The notes below the pieces were generated by a model. That model was not told the DNA's origin. It searched no databases and saw nothing but the letters and a program-made list of their open reading frames with translations. 64,000 bases of DNA from NCBI RefSeq assembly GCF_014635885.1, contig NZ_BMDR01000004.1, positions 372,001 through 436,000 of the forward strand. Reading direction: 5' to 3'. The translations under genes and the position numbers were made by a program. Shown piece by piece: positions 7,801 through 17,242 of this stretch (position 1 is its first letter; the number at the start of each line of letters is the position of its first letter). This stretch comes from Acinetobacter vivianii (GTDB taxonomy: Bacteria; Pseudomonadota; Gammaproteobacteria; Pseudomonadales; Moraxellaceae).

Positions 7801-10662
7801 ATGTTTGTACTTGAGCCAAAGCATGTACATATGAATCTGCGTGCCAAGGATAAGGCAACAGCACTACAATGTTTAGTTAATATTCTGGTTGAAGATCAAT
7901 TAACAACGGCTGAATATTTAACTGGCTTAGAGGCTCGTGAAGCACAGGGCGCAACCTATTTAGGCCAAGGAATCGCCATTCCGCATGGTACCCCTCAATC
8001 GCGTGAGTTTATTAAAGAAACAGGGATCCGACTTGCGCATTTTCCAGAAGGAGTGGTGTGGGATGGTGAACATAAAATTTATTTGGCTGTGGTAATTGCT
8101 GCAAAATCCGATGAGCATTTACAGGTTCTGCAAATCCTGACTCGTGCTTTAAATCACGATGTCAGTGTTCAGGTGCAAACGGCAACCACGGCTGAGCAAA
8201 TTATTGATATTTTGCAAGTTCGCCCAGATTCTTTGGTTTTGCACGAAAATTTAATCCAGACGCAGGCGCATGTTGAAGATATTGATGATTTTTTCTGGGC
8301 AGCAACCAAGTTATTAAAACAACAAAAATTGGTGGAAGCGGGCTTCATTAGCCAATTAGATCCTAAAAACCTGATTCAGATTCAGGATGCCGTCTGGACG
8401 ATTTCAGGGAAAAATTACGTTTCAGAAGCCGCCGTCAGTATTGTGAAATCCGATCAGATTTTAAATTTTGCTCAGGGGAAAATACAAACTCTAATCTGCA
8501 TTGCCCAGCATGAGCAACTTGATACCGTACAGTTGAGTCATTTAATTGATCTTTTATTTCAGTCGAACATTCAACAGCAACTTCAATCTGAACAAAGTCG
8601 TCATGAAATAGCCAAGCTGATTGGTGCAGAAATTATTCCAGACTGGCCATATCAACCTGTGGTGCTTGCCAATAAGCATGGCTTGCATGCCCGTCCTGCC
8701 ACACAACTGGTCAATATCAGTAAAACATTTAAAGGTGACATTCAGGTTGCGGTAGACGGTGGGCCTTATGTGTCTGCCAAAAGTCTGACCAAATTATTGG
8801 CTTTGGGCTGTCAATATGGACAGACTCTGACCTTTATTGCTGAGCCGAACACCGATGCCGTCGAAGGATTAACTGCGATTGTACAGGCCGTTAAAAATGG
8901 TTTGGGCGAAGAGGTTGAAGCGCTTGAGCAATCTGAAACAGCTTCACTTGTTCAAGCAGAAACTGCGTGGGAAGAAATTCTTGAGACCGATTTGCCTGCA
9001 CAGGGAACGGCTGCATCTTCGGGGCTTGCCTTTGGCCCAGCGCATGTGATTAAACCGAAAAAATTTCAATATGAACGTTTTGGTCACAATGTCAAAGCAG
9101 AAAAAGAGAAACTGGAAATCGCTCTGTATAGTGTCAAAAATACCATTCACCAGTTAATTCTAAAAACCGAGATTGATGAGATCAGACAGATCTTTAAGGC
9201 ACATCTGGAAATGCTGGATGATCCAGATCTGATCCAGCAGGTGCATCAGGGTTTAAATCAGAATCTAACGGCTGCCGCTGCATGGCATGACTATATTGAA
9301 CAGGCCGCAGAAACGCAGGCAGCGTTGAATGATCCGCTGTTGGCAGAACGTGCAGCCGATTTAAGAGATATTGGTGACAAGGTTTTAAGTGTGCTGTGTG
9401 ATGAAGTCATGCAGCTTGAACCTGAGCAACCTTATATTTTGATAATGCATGATCTTGGGCCCGGGGATGTGGCACGTTTAGACAAAGACCGCGTTGCTGG
9501 GATATTAACAGCGGTTGGTGGTGCATCGGCACATAGTGCGATTGTGGCACGTGCATTGGGAATTTCTGCTGTAGTCGGTGCGGGTGAGCAGATTCTAAAT
9601 ATTGAGGCACAAACCACGGTATTGATTAACGGGGATACAGGCGCAATTGATATTGATCCAACGCCTGAGCAGATCGAACAAGCGATTCGCGAGCGTGAGC
9701 AACAGAAACTGCGACGTCAGGAAGCTGAACGCCATTGTCAGGAGGCAGCTGTCACCGTAGATCAGCATCAGGTCGAGATTGCAGCGAATATTGGTAAGAT
9801 TCTGGATACCGCAAAAGCTGTCGATCATGGTGCAGAGGCGATTGGTTTATTGCGGACCGAACTGGTGTTTATGGCCCATCGTCAGGCGCCGAATGAAATT
9901 ACACAGGAAAAAGAATACCGTCATGTGCTGGATACCCTTGCAGGGCGTCCATTGGTGGTACGGACACTGGATGTTGGTGGTGATAAACCTCTACCTTATT
10001 TGCCTATTGCTGCTGAAGAAAATCCATTTCTTGGTTTACGCGGGATTCGACTGACTTTACGGAAACCACAATTATTACGCCAACAACTGATTGCTCTAGT
10101 AAAAGCAGCGGATGGTCGTGCTTTACGGATTATGTTTCCAATGGTTGGGCGAATTGAAGAATGGCGGGCAGCCAAGCATATTCTGGATGAGGTTTTAGCC
10201 GAATATCCATGTGAGAATCTTCAAGTGGGGATCATGATTGAGGTACCTTCAGCGGCCTTGCTGGCTCCATTATTAGCAAAAGAAGTGGATTTCTTTAGTA
10301 TTGGTACCAACGATTTAACTCAATATACGCTGGCAATTGACCGTGGCCATCCCGTATTGTCTGCCGAAGCCGATGGTTTGCATCCAAGTATTTTATTATT
10401 GATTGATCAAGCCGTTCGGGCTGCGCATGCTCATCAGAAATGGGTAGGCGTGTGTGGAGAACTTGCCGCTGATCCCAAGGCTGTCCCGATCTTACTGGGA
10501 TTGGGCGTCGATGAACTGAGTATGTCGTCATCCAGCATTCCACTGGTGAAAGCACAAATTCGTACCTTGAATTATCAGAATTGCCAGCAGCTTGCTCAAC
10601 GTGCTTTACAGTGTGAAAGTGCTACAGCAGTCCGTGATTTGGTGGAGTTGAAGCATGGCTAA
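7801..10662 (+). CDS. fruB: Fructose PTS multiphosphoryl transfer protein (EIIA-HPr-EI)
   Basis: A 953-aa cytoplasmic fusion that carries phosphate from phosphoenolpyruvate to the fructose permease FruA. Domain order: EIIA-Fru (about 1-145, phospho-His62 in GIAIPHGTP), a linker, HPr (about 283-370, His296 in GLHARPATQ) and Enzyme I (about 395-950, His578 in GGASAHSAI, plus the PEP-binding signatures GLRGIR and SIGTNDLTQYTLA). All three phosphorylation histidines are present, so this one protein can replace EI, HPr and EIIA. AAGGA lies 6 nt before the ATG. It overlaps fruK by 8 nt. Confidence 0.97.
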   Translation: MFVLEPKHVHMNLRAKDKATALQCLVNILVEDQLTTAEYLTGLEAREAQGATYLGQGIAIPHGTPQSREFIKETGIRLAHFPEGVVWDGEHKIYLAVVIAAKSDEHLQVLQILTRALNHDVSVQVQTATTAEQIIDILQVRPDSLVLHENLIQTQAHVEDIDDFFWAATKLLKQQKLVEAGFISQLDPKNLIQIQDAVWTISGKNYVSEAAVSIVKSDQILNFAQGKIQTLICIAQHEQLDTVQLSHLIDLLFQSNIQQQLQSEQSRHEIAKLIGAEIIPDWPYQPVVLANKHGLHARPATQLVNISKTFKGDIQVAVDGGPYVSAKSLTKLLALGCQYGQTLTFIAEPNTDAVEGLTAIVQAVKNGLGEEVEALEQSETASLVQAETAWEEILETDLPAQGTAASSGLAFGPAHVIKPKKFQYERFGHNVKAEKEKLEIALYSVKNTIHQLILKTEIDEIRQIFKAHLEMLDDPDLIQQVHQGLNQNLTAAAAWHDYIEQAAETQAALNDPLLAERAADLRDIGDKVLSVLCDEVMQLEPEQPYILIMHDLGPGDVARLDKDRVAGILTAVGGASAHSAIVARALGISAVVGAGEQILNIEAQTTVLINGDTGAIDIDPTPEQIEQAIREREQQKLRRQEAERHCQEAAVTVDQHQVEIAANIGKILDTAKAVDHGAEAIGLLRTELVFMAHRQAPNEITQEKEYRHVLDTLAGRPLVVRTLDVGGDKPLPYLPIAAEENPFLGLRGIRLTLRKPQLLRQQLIALVKAADGRALRIMFPMVGRIEEWRAAKHILDEVLAEYPCENLQVGIMIEVPSAALLAPLLAKEVDFFSIGTNDLTQYTLAIDRGHPVLSAEADGLHPSILLLIDQAVRAAHAHQKWVGVCGELAADPKAVPILLGLGVDELSMSSSSIPLVKAQIRTLNYQNCQQLAQRALQCESATAVRDLVELKHG

Positions 10663-11605
10663 AATTTTAACAATTACTTTAAATCCTGCAATTGATGTCA
10701 CGCTTGAACTGGACGAGTTGCGCTTGGGTGAGGTTAATCGCCAGCAACAGGTGCAATATCATGCTGCGGGTAAGGGACTCAATGTTGCACAAGTGCTGCA
10801 TGATCTTGGACATGACCTGATTGTGTCGGGCTTTTTGGGAAAACAGAATCGGGCCTTGTTTGATCAGCATTTTCAAGCGATGCAGTTTGATAATCAATTT
10901 GTCTATGTTGAGGGTGAAACCCGCCAGAATATTAAGATTGCAGAGCAGTCTGGACGGATGACTGATATTAATGCAAAAGGTTTTCTGGTGTCTGAACATG
11001 ACAAACAGGCCTTCTTTGCGCGTATTCAGGCATGCTGCCAAGACATTGATTATGTGGTGATTGCTGGGAGTCTTGCTCAGGGTTTTAGCATAGATGATTT
11101 CAAGTTTTTAATTTCTATCTTACACAACCAGCAAAAGCACGTTGCAATTGATAGCAGCGGACAGGCGCTGGTTGCTGCGATTGAAATGAATCCGTGGATG
11201 ATTAAACCGAATACGGATGAGTTACAGGAAAGTTTTGGTGAGTCTGTAGAAAAATTTTCCCAGCAAACTGCCTTGTTCCAGCGTTTAAATTGTCATATTG
11301 AACATATTGTCATTTCGATGGGCGAAGCAGGGGTTAACTGGATCAATCCCGCACTGGCGTTGCATGCCAGCCCACCTAAAGTCACCGTAAAAAGTACTGT
11401 GGGTGCCGGCGATTCATTACTGGCAGGCATGGTGCATGGTCTAGTAAGTGAAATGACGCTTGAGCAAACCTTAAAAACTGCTACGGCCATTGCCAGTCAT
11501 GCGGTGAGTCAAATCGGCTTTCGTGTGCCTGAACATGAGCGATTGGAAGCGCTAAAACAACAAACCATGATCAACACTCTGGATAAGTCTGATGCAAACA
11601 ATTAA
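10655..11605 (+). CDS. fruK: 1-phosphofructokinase
   Basis: A 316-aa PfkB-family kinase that phosphorylates fructose 1-phosphate, the product of FruA transport, to fructose 1,6-bisphosphate. The N-terminal TLNPAIDVTLELD and AAGKGLNVAQVL, and the C-terminal ATP/anion-hole signature STVGAGDSLLAGM with its catalytic Asp, are intact. Length is normal for FruK. It starts inside the end of fruB and ends inside the start of fruA, so the three genes are translationally coupled. Confidence 0.97.
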   Translation: MAKILTITLNPAIDVTLELDELRLGEVNRQQQVQYHAAGKGLNVAQVLHDLGHDLIVSGFLGKQNRALFDQHFQAMQFDNQFVYVEGETRQNIKIAEQSGRMTDINAKGFLVSEHDKQAFFARIQACCQDIDYVVIAGSLAQGFSIDDFKFLISILHNQQKHVAIDSSGQALVAAIEMNPWMIKPNTDELQESFGESVEKFSQQTALFQRLNCHIEHIVISMGEAGVNWINPALALHASPPKVTVKSTVGAGDSLLAGMVHGLVSEMTLEQTLKTATAIASHAVSQIGFRVPEHERLEALKQQTMINTLDKSDANN

Positions 11606-13304
11606 ATCTCTTTTATTTGTGATCAATTCGCAACAGTATGTCAATGCGTTGATTCTGGCAAAAAAACTGGCACAGATTGCGCAACAGCAAGGCTATGACA
11701 GCGCGATCATTTCTGTGCAGGATGAGCTTCCTGAACAAGATTTTGATACGGTTGTTTTTATTGGGCAGACACCATCTCAACTTGATGCTTTCAATGATTA
11801 TGCTGTTGCAACCATTTCACTCCAGCAAGCCATGGATAATGCCGAGCAGTCTTTGCAGGATGCTTTGAGTAATAGCAAAACGGTTGCACAATTGGCAACA
11901 CAACCCAACGATCAGCGTCAGGCACAGAATTTTGTGGCGGTGACAGCTTGTCCTACGGGTGTAGCACATACCTTTATGGCTGCGGAAGCATTACAGCAGG
12001 GTGCAGCCAAATTGGGTTATCGCATTCAAGTCGAAACGCAAGGTTCAGTTGGCGCTAAAAATATCCTGACCGATGAGGCGATTGCTGCTGCGGACATTGT
12101 GATTTTAGCCACGGATATTGAGGTCAATACAGATCGTTTTGTCGGAAAACGTGTGTATCGTTGCGGGACAGGCTTTGCACTGAAACAAACCGATAAGGCT
12201 TTTGCAGAAGCAATAACGGAAGCCAAGGTCTTAGAATCGTCTAAACAAAATAGCCAAAAGACCAATCAAGATGCCAATAAAGAAAAAACAGGTGTCTATA
12301 AGCATCTTTTAACTGGCGTGTCGTTTATGTTGCCCATGGTGGTGGCGGGTGGCTTGCTCATCGCGCTATCCCTCTGTTTTGGACTGAATGCGGCTGAGGA
12401 GGCTGGAAGTCTGGCCGCTGTGTTAAAGCAAATTGGTGCGGCTGCCTTTAGTTTGATGGTGCCGATGCTGGCTGGCTATATTGCTTATTCAATCGCTGAT
12501 CGTCCAGGCTTGGCACCGGGTTTGGTTGGTGGCCTCATCGCAACGCAATTAAATGCGGGCTTCTTAGGCGGGATCGTTGCTGGCTTTTTAGCCGGTTATA
12601 TCGCTTTATTCCTTGCAAAAAAAATCAAGCTTCCAACCAGTCTGGAAGCCTTGAAGCCGATTTTAATTGTACCCTTGTTGGGAACATTATCGGTCGGTCT
12701 GATCATGTTCTACGTCGTGGGACATCCTGTCGCACAAATCTTTGAGATGATGAAAGATTTTCTCAACAATATGGGAACCACCAATGCCGTGCTGATGGGG
12801 ATTGTGCTGGCTTCGATGATGTGTATTGATTTAGGTGGCCCGATTAACAAAGCCGCTTATGCTTTTACAGTCGGTTTATTGACCACCAATACCTATATGC
12901 CGATGGCTGCGACCATGGCTGGGGGAATGGTGCCTGCGATTGGCATGGCGATTGCAACTTTATTGGCTAAACAAAAGTTCAACCAAAGTGAGCGAGATGC
13001 AGGTAAGGCCGCCTTTGTGCTGGGTCTGTGCTTTATTTCTGAAGGGGCGATTCCATTTGCTGCCAAAGATCCGATTCGGGTCATTCCAGCTTGTATTGCA
13101 GGTGGGGCAGTGACTGGTGCATTGGTTGCATTATTCCATTGTGAATTGGTAACACCGCATGGTGGGATCTTTGTGTTGCTGATTCCAAATGCGATTAGTC
13201 ATGCTTGGCTTTATCTTGCGGCGATTGCGATTGGGAGCTGTATTACAGGTGTAATTTATGCGCTACTAAAACGCCGTGAAGTGGTTGAGGTACAGGCTGC
13301 CTAG
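11592..13304 (+). CDS. fruA: Fructose PTS permease, EIIBC component
   Basis: A 570-aa inner-membrane permease that imports fructose as fructose 1-phosphate. Residues 1-100 form a degenerate EIIB-like domain without the cysteine. A functional EIIB follows with phospho-Cys120 in TACPTGVAHTFMAAEAL. The EIIC part (about 235-560) has eight or more hydrophobic segments and the conserved DLGGPINKAAYAF and EGAIPFAAKDP. The EIIB'-EIIB-EIIC order is that of E. coli FruA. The ATG overlaps the last 14 nt of fruK. Confidence 0.97.
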   Translation: MQTIKSLLFVINSQQYVNALILAKKLAQIAQQQGYDSAIISVQDELPEQDFDTVVFIGQTPSQLDAFNDYAVATISLQQAMDNAEQSLQDALSNSKTVAQLATQPNDQRQAQNFVAVTACPTGVAHTFMAAEALQQGAAKLGYRIQVETQGSVGAKNILTDEAIAAADIVILATDIEVNTDRFVGKRVYRCGTGFALKQTDKAFAEAITEAKVLESSKQNSQKTNQDANKEKTGVYKHLLTGVSFMLPMVVAGGLLIALSLCFGLNAAEEAGSLAAVLKQIGAAAFSLMVPMLAGYIAYSIADRPGLAPGLVGGLIATQLNAGFLGGIVAGFLAGYIALFLAKKIKLPTSLEALKPILIVPLLGTLSVGLIMFYVVGHPVAQIFEMMKDFLNNMGTTNAVLMGIVLASMMCIDLGGPINKAAYAFTVGLLTTNTYMPMAATMAGGMVPAIGMAIATLLAKQKFNQSERDAGKAAFVLGLCFISEGAIPFAAKDPIRVIPACIAGGAVTGALVALFHCELVTPHGGIFVLLIPNAISHAWLYLAAIAIGSCITGVIYALLKRREVVEVQAA

Positions 13305-13332
13305 GTGTTGCTTCCTATCCGTTAAAATATAT

Positions 13333-13368
13333 AAGGTAGATTGTTGGGCACAATGATCTACCTTTTTT
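13333..13368 (+). terminator. Rho-independent terminator of fruBKA
   Basis: AAGGTAGAT (13333-13341) pairs with ATCTACCTT (13356-13364), an inner TTGT/ACAA extends the stem, and a run of T follows. Confidence 0.88.
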
Positions 13369-13557
13369 ATTAAGAATTGCATTGTATTTGCGAGAGAAAG
13401 CGCTCAAAAAAATCAATCTAATTGTGATGTCTATACACGTTTCAGCCTATATTTTAGGTAAAACCTCTGAATCTAATCTTTAATTTTCCCCGCAGCATTT
13501 TATTCATCTTATATTTATTGTTATGATATAACATATCTTTATTTGTTTTTTGATTTT

Positions 13558-14706
13558 ATGTCTGCTTTATCTCAACGTTTACAAGCGATTGATGCGCTCA
13601 GAGGGTTGGTGATTCTTATCATGATGGTTGATCATGTTCGGGAAACATTCTACTTACATCATCAAGTCCCAGATCCGATGGTTATTTCGGAAACAGAAGG
13701 ATCACTATTTTTTAGCCGAGTATTGGCCCATCTTTGTGCCCCCGTTTTTGTGGTGCTTACAGGTTTATCTGCTTATCTCTATCAAGCCAAGAACAATAGT
13801 CTTGCGATGACGCGCGAATTTTTATTGAAGCGTGGTTTATTTTTAATTGGACTTGAGCTGCTGATTGTCAATTTTGCATGGACAGGCCAGTTCCCACCTG
13901 ATGTGATTTATTTACAAGTCATTTGGGCAATTGGTTTTAGTATGATTGCTTTGGCGTTATTGATTGGCTTGCCGCAAAAATTGTTGTGGGGCATCAGTTT
14001 GCTGATCATTTTTGGTCATAATTTAATGGACAATATTTCATTTGCACAGGGTTCTGTCATGAATGGGATATGGTTGGTTTTACATGAGCGGGGCTGGATA
14101 ACCTTTGGAGATGTACTACGGGTCAGAACATCGTATCCAGTTTTGCCCTGGATTGGTGTGATTACTTTAGGTTATTGTCTTGGCCACGTTGTTTTTAGTA
14201 AACCGAAAACGACTCAGCAAAAGAATCGTATGCTCATCACTTTTGGTTTGATTGGCATTGCCTTATTTCTCGTGTTAAGGGCACTCAACATTTACGGTGA
14301 CCAACCTTGGGAAATGATGCCAACGTGGAGTGAAACTGTTATGAGTTTTCTCAACCTGACCAAATACCCACCTTCATTATTTTTCATTTTATGGAATGTT
14401 GGTATCGGACTTATTGTTCTGGTTTTACTCCAGAAGGTTGAAACCAAAAACTGGGTTAAGCCTTTAATCATATTTGGCTCTGTGCCTATGTTCTTCTACA
14501 TCGTGCATTTATTTGTGCTTAAAGCCTTATATGTCATTGCTGTAGGGATTTGGGGACATAATTATGGAGATTATTATGGCGTGGATCACATGGCTACAGT
14601 GTGGGGAGTTGCGGTCATTTTAAGCATTCTTTTATATCCAGCGATGGTGAAATTCTCCTCCTTTAAACACCGCAATAAGCATATTCCTTTGCTTAAATAT
14701 TTTTAG
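13558..14706 (+). CDS. DUF1624 (HGSNAT-like) membrane protein
   Basis: A 382-aa multispanning membrane protein with about ten hydrophobic segments. The N-terminal QAIDALRGLVILIMMVDHVR is the hallmark of the DUF1624/heparan-alpha-glucosaminide acetyltransferase-like family, whose human member moves acetyl groups across a membrane; bacterial substrates are mostly unknown. The ATG at 13558 is preferred over a TTG 15 nt upstream because it starts directly before the conserved motif. It stands alone between terminators, so the neighbours give no clue. Confidence 0.8.
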   Translation: MSALSQRLQAIDALRGLVILIMMVDHVRETFYLHHQVPDPMVISETEGSLFFSRVLAHLCAPVFVVLTGLSAYLYQAKNNSLAMTREFLLKRGLFLIGLELLIVNFAWTGQFPPDVIYLQVIWAIGFSMIALALLIGLPQKLLWGISLLIIFGHNLMDNISFAQGSVMNGIWLVLHERGWITFGDVLRVRTSYPVLPWIGVITLGYCLGHVVFSKPKTTQQKNRMLITFGLIGIALFLVLRALNIYGDQPWEMMPTWSETVMSFLNLTKYPPSLFFILWNVGIGLIVLVLLQKVETKNWVKPLIIFGSVPMFFYIVHLFVLKALYVIAVGIWGHNYGDYYGVDHMATVWGVAVILSILLYPAMVKFSSFKHRNKHIPLLKYF

Positions 14707-14770
14707 TTTTTTGAAAAATAGATTCCTCAATCATCTTTAGATCTACTTGGATTAAACATTTGAATATTAA

Positions 14771-14799
14771 AAAACCTCTTAGCCAGCTAAGAGGTTTTT
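14771..14799. terminator. Bidirectional terminator
   Basis: CCTCTTAG (14775-14782) and CTAAGAGG (14787-14794) flank a CCAG loop, with A-run before and T-run after. It serves the converging DUF1624 gene and the yghU-like gene. Confidence 0.88.
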
Positions 14800-14806
14800 A
14801 ATTGTT

Positions 14807-15658
14807 TTATTGCAACTTATCCTGCGTTTTGGTTTCAAAGTCACTGGCATCATGTCGTTCATGCAGTTGGCTAGCTAAATCGCCAAAGGTGCGATTTACC
14901 ATACGCCCACGTTGTACCGCAGGACGCGCCAAAATGGCATCGGCCCAACGTTGCACATGTTTATATTGATCGACGCTTAAAAACTCATCCGCATTATAAA
15001 CCCAGCCTTTTACAACGCTGCCATACCATGGAAAAGCCGCAATATCGGCAATGCTATATTCATCACCCGCGAGGTATTCGTGTTTTGCCAGATGTCGGTC
15101 TAATACGTCCAGTAAACGTTTAGTCTCCATCGCAAAACGGTTAATGGCATATTCAATTTTTACTGGTGCGTAAGCATAAAAATGTCCTAAACCACCACCA
15201 ATATAAGGCGCGCTGCCCATTTGCCAGAATAACCAGTTTAAACATTCGGTACGTGTAGCAATGTCAGTGGGAATGAAGGCCCTAAATTTTTCAGCTAAGT
15301 AGAGTAAAATTGAACCTGATTCAAACACTCTGAGTGGTGGGTTTTGGCTATGATCCACCAAGGCGGGAATTTTAGAATTTGGGTTAATTTCAACAAAGCC
15401 ACTACCAAATTGTTGGCCTTCACCAATTTTAATTAACCACGCATCATATTCAGCTTCTGTATGTCCCAATGCCAGTAATTCTTCAAGCAGAATCGTTACT
15501 TTTTGCCCGTTCGGGGTGGCAAGCGAATATAACTGGAGCGGATGTTGTCCAACCGGTAATTGCTGCTCATAGCGACTCCCTGAAGTTGGCTGATTTAAAT
15601 CTGCTTTGTCTCCAGTCCATTGCCAGACTTTGGGTGGGATGTAGTTTGAGTCATTCAT
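14807..15658 (-). CDS. yghU: Glutathione S-transferase, YghU-type disulfide oxidoreductase
   Basis: A 283-aa cytoplasmic GST-fold enzyme. The N-terminal PPKVWQW, the thioredoxin-like domain starting LQLYSLATPNGQKVTILLEE and the long C-terminal helical domain are typical of YghU, which has little classical GST activity but reduces disulfides with two bound glutathiones. The ATG at 15658 (MNDSNYIPPKVW) matches the family N-terminus better than the ATG six codons upstream. Confidence 0.88.
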   Translation of the reverse strand: MNDSNYIPPKVWQWTGDKADLNQPTSGSRYEQQLPVGQHPLQLYSLATPNGQKVTILLEELLALGHTEAEYDAWLIKIGEGQQFGSGFVEINPNSKIPALVDHSQNPPLRVFESGSILLYLAEKFRAFIPTDIATRTECLNWLFWQMGSAPYIGGGLGHFYAYAPVKIEYAINRFAMETKRLLDVLDRHLAKHEYLAGDEYSIADIAAFPWYGSVVKGWVYNADEFLSVDQYKHVQRWADAILARPAVQRGRMVNRTFGDLASQLHERHDASDFETKTQDKLQ

Positions 15659-15771
15659 TATTATTTGCCATGTCATGAATCGATTAATTCAGTGTAGGTC
15701 AGCCAGCCCTAGATTGGGTAGTTTTTTTGTGGCAAAGCTTTAACTGATTTTGAATAAATAATACGGCTCTG

Positions 15772-16692
15772 TTATTCACCAGCTTTTGAATGAATCTCCT
15801 GAAAGTGTTGATCAATTACATTAAGCCAAGCCTGTACTGCGGGAGATACGGGCAGATTCTTTTTCCATGCCATAGCGAGATGCCACTGAATATTCGGCTT
15901 TTCGAGCGGAATGGCTGCAAATAATTCAGGATCGAGCATGTCGGTATAATATTGCGGCAATAGGGCAATCCCCATACGCTGTAGCACCATATCTGCCAGC
16001 AAGTTCCATTGACTGGTACGGCAGGCAATGGTTGGGTAGAAACCATGTTGCTGGCATGCATCCAGAATAATACGATTGAGCGAGAAATTTTCAGGAAACA
16101 TTAAAAAAGATTGATGTTGTAATTCTTCCAGATTGATTTTCTTGCGTGTGGCCCATGTCGCATCTCGCCGTAATAGCACCATCAACGGATAATCACACAA
16201 TTCGATGCTATTAAAGATCTGCTGGTCGAAAGGATGTAACAACACACCCACATCCAGTTCATTATTCAGTAAAGCTTGTTCAATCCCTTTAGACCCGACT
16301 TCAAGAAAGGAAAGTTCGATCTCTGGCCATTGTTGATGATAATCAAATAGGGCAGTTGTCAGCAGTTGAGAGCCTAAAGGTGGAACGCCCAACTTTAAAG
16401 TGCCTGTTTTTAATTGCTGGTAGTTTTCAATTGCTAGAAAAATATTTTGTTCTGCCTGCAAAAGCTCAAGCGCATGCTGATAGATGCGCTGGCCAATTTC
16501 CGTCAGTTCAACCTGTCTCTTGCGGCCATGTTCAGGTTTTACCAGTAACTGTACCTGTAGTTGTTGCTCAAGCTGCTGCAAGATTTTACTAATGGTTGGT
16601 TGCGTCAGATAGAGCTGTTCTGCGGTACGGGTAAAGCTTTGGGTTTTAACCAAAGTGACAAAGCATTGCAGTGATTTGAATGAAAGCATCAT
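15772..16692 (-). CDS. LysR-family regulator, CidR-like
   Basis: A 306-aa LysR-type regulator: winged helix-turn-helix at residues 2-60 (FTRTAEQLYLTQPTISKILQQLE with a conserved TQPTIS recognition helix) and a two-lobed effector domain (about 90-295). It is divergent from cidA-cidB, the usual position for the LysR gene controlling that pair. I chose the tandem ATG at 16692/16689 over an ATG at 16719 because the latter lies inside a 10-bp palindrome arm in the shared promoter region. The effector is unknown; in Gram-positive CidR it relates to acetate/pyruvate metabolism. Confidence 0.85.
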   Translation of the reverse strand: MMLSFKSLQCFVTLVKTQSFTRTAEQLYLTQPTISKILQQLEQQLQVQLLVKPEHGRKRQVELTEIGQRIYQHALELLQAEQNIFLAIENYQQLKTGTLKLGVPPLGSQLLTTALFDYHQQWPEIELSFLEVGSKGIEQALLNNELDVGVLLHPFDQQIFNSIELCDYPLMVLLRRDATWATRKKINLEELQHQSFLMFPENFSLNRIILDACQQHGFYPTIACRTSQWNLLADMVLQRMGIALLPQYYTDMLDPELFAAIPLEKPNIQWHLAMAWKKNLPVSPAVQAWLNVIDQHFQEIHSKAGE

Positions 16693-16712
16693 GAATAAAA
16701 TATTATTCCATT

Positions 16713-16751
16713 TTGGCATAATTTTAACATGAATAATTCATATTATGCCAA
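16713..16751. promoter_or_regulatory. Nested palindromic operator between lysR and cidAB
   Basis: Outer arms TTGGCATAAT (16713-16722) and ATTATGCCAA (16742-16751) are perfect, and the 19-nt spacer contains a second perfect palindrome ATGAATAATTCAT (16729-16741). It sits 20 nt upstream of the LysR start and 49 nt upstream of cidA, as expected for a LysR binding site controlling both genes. Confidence 0.75.
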
Positions 16752-16799
16752 TAGTACTGGGATAACATAATGATGTAGTTCACCATCTTATTTGTTGTC

Positions 16800-17231
16800 A
16801 TGAGCACTGATTCCGTTTCTGAAACGTCTTCCCCAAACAGCTTCTTCACATTGGTCAAACAGATTTTAATTCTGGCGGCTTTTTGGGGTGTTGGTTATGT
16901 TTTGCATCAACAATTAGGTGTCCCGATTTCCGCAGGGATTTTAGGCATGTTGTTATTGCTGATCTGCCTATTTCTAAAGATTATTAAAATGGATCAGGTG
17001 GCGATGGGGGCTTCGGTTGTTCTCGGCGAATTATTGCTGTTTTTTGTGCCTGTAGTTGTCGCCGTGGTTCAGTACAAAACCCTGTTTATGACCGAAGGCT
17101 GGCAGATTGTACTGAGTATTTCACTAGGAACAATCTTGGTAATGTTGAGCACCTGCCTAACCATTCATTATTACAATCGTCTCAAAAGCTATTTGCAAAC
17201 ACGTAAAGCATTTCAGCATAAGCATATCTAA
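16800..17231 (+). CDS. cidA: CidA/LrgA family holin-like protein
   Basis: A 143-aa inner-membrane protein with four hydrophobic helices (about 20-35, 42-62, 72-92, 100-125) and a charged C-terminal tail. The pattern PISAGILGMLLLLICLFLKI is typical of CidA/LrgA, small holin-like proteins that with CidB influence murein hydrolase export, programmed lysis and, in some species, pyruvate or acetate movement. The cidB partner follows 11 nt downstream, and the LysR gene is divergent. Confidence 0.9.
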   Translation: MSTDSVSETSSPNSFFTLVKQILILAAFWGVGYVLHQQLGVPISAGILGMLLLLICLFLKIIKMDQVAMGASVVLGELLLFFVPVVVAVVQYKTLFMTEGWQIVLSISLGTILVMLSTCLTIHYYNRLKSYLQTRKAFQHKHI

Positions 17232-17242
17232 AGGCATTTCAC

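Noticed and set aside
9407..9828. Several lower-strand ORFs inside fruB
   Set aside because: They lie wholly within a well-conserved coding region in antisense, with no start signals or recognisable products.
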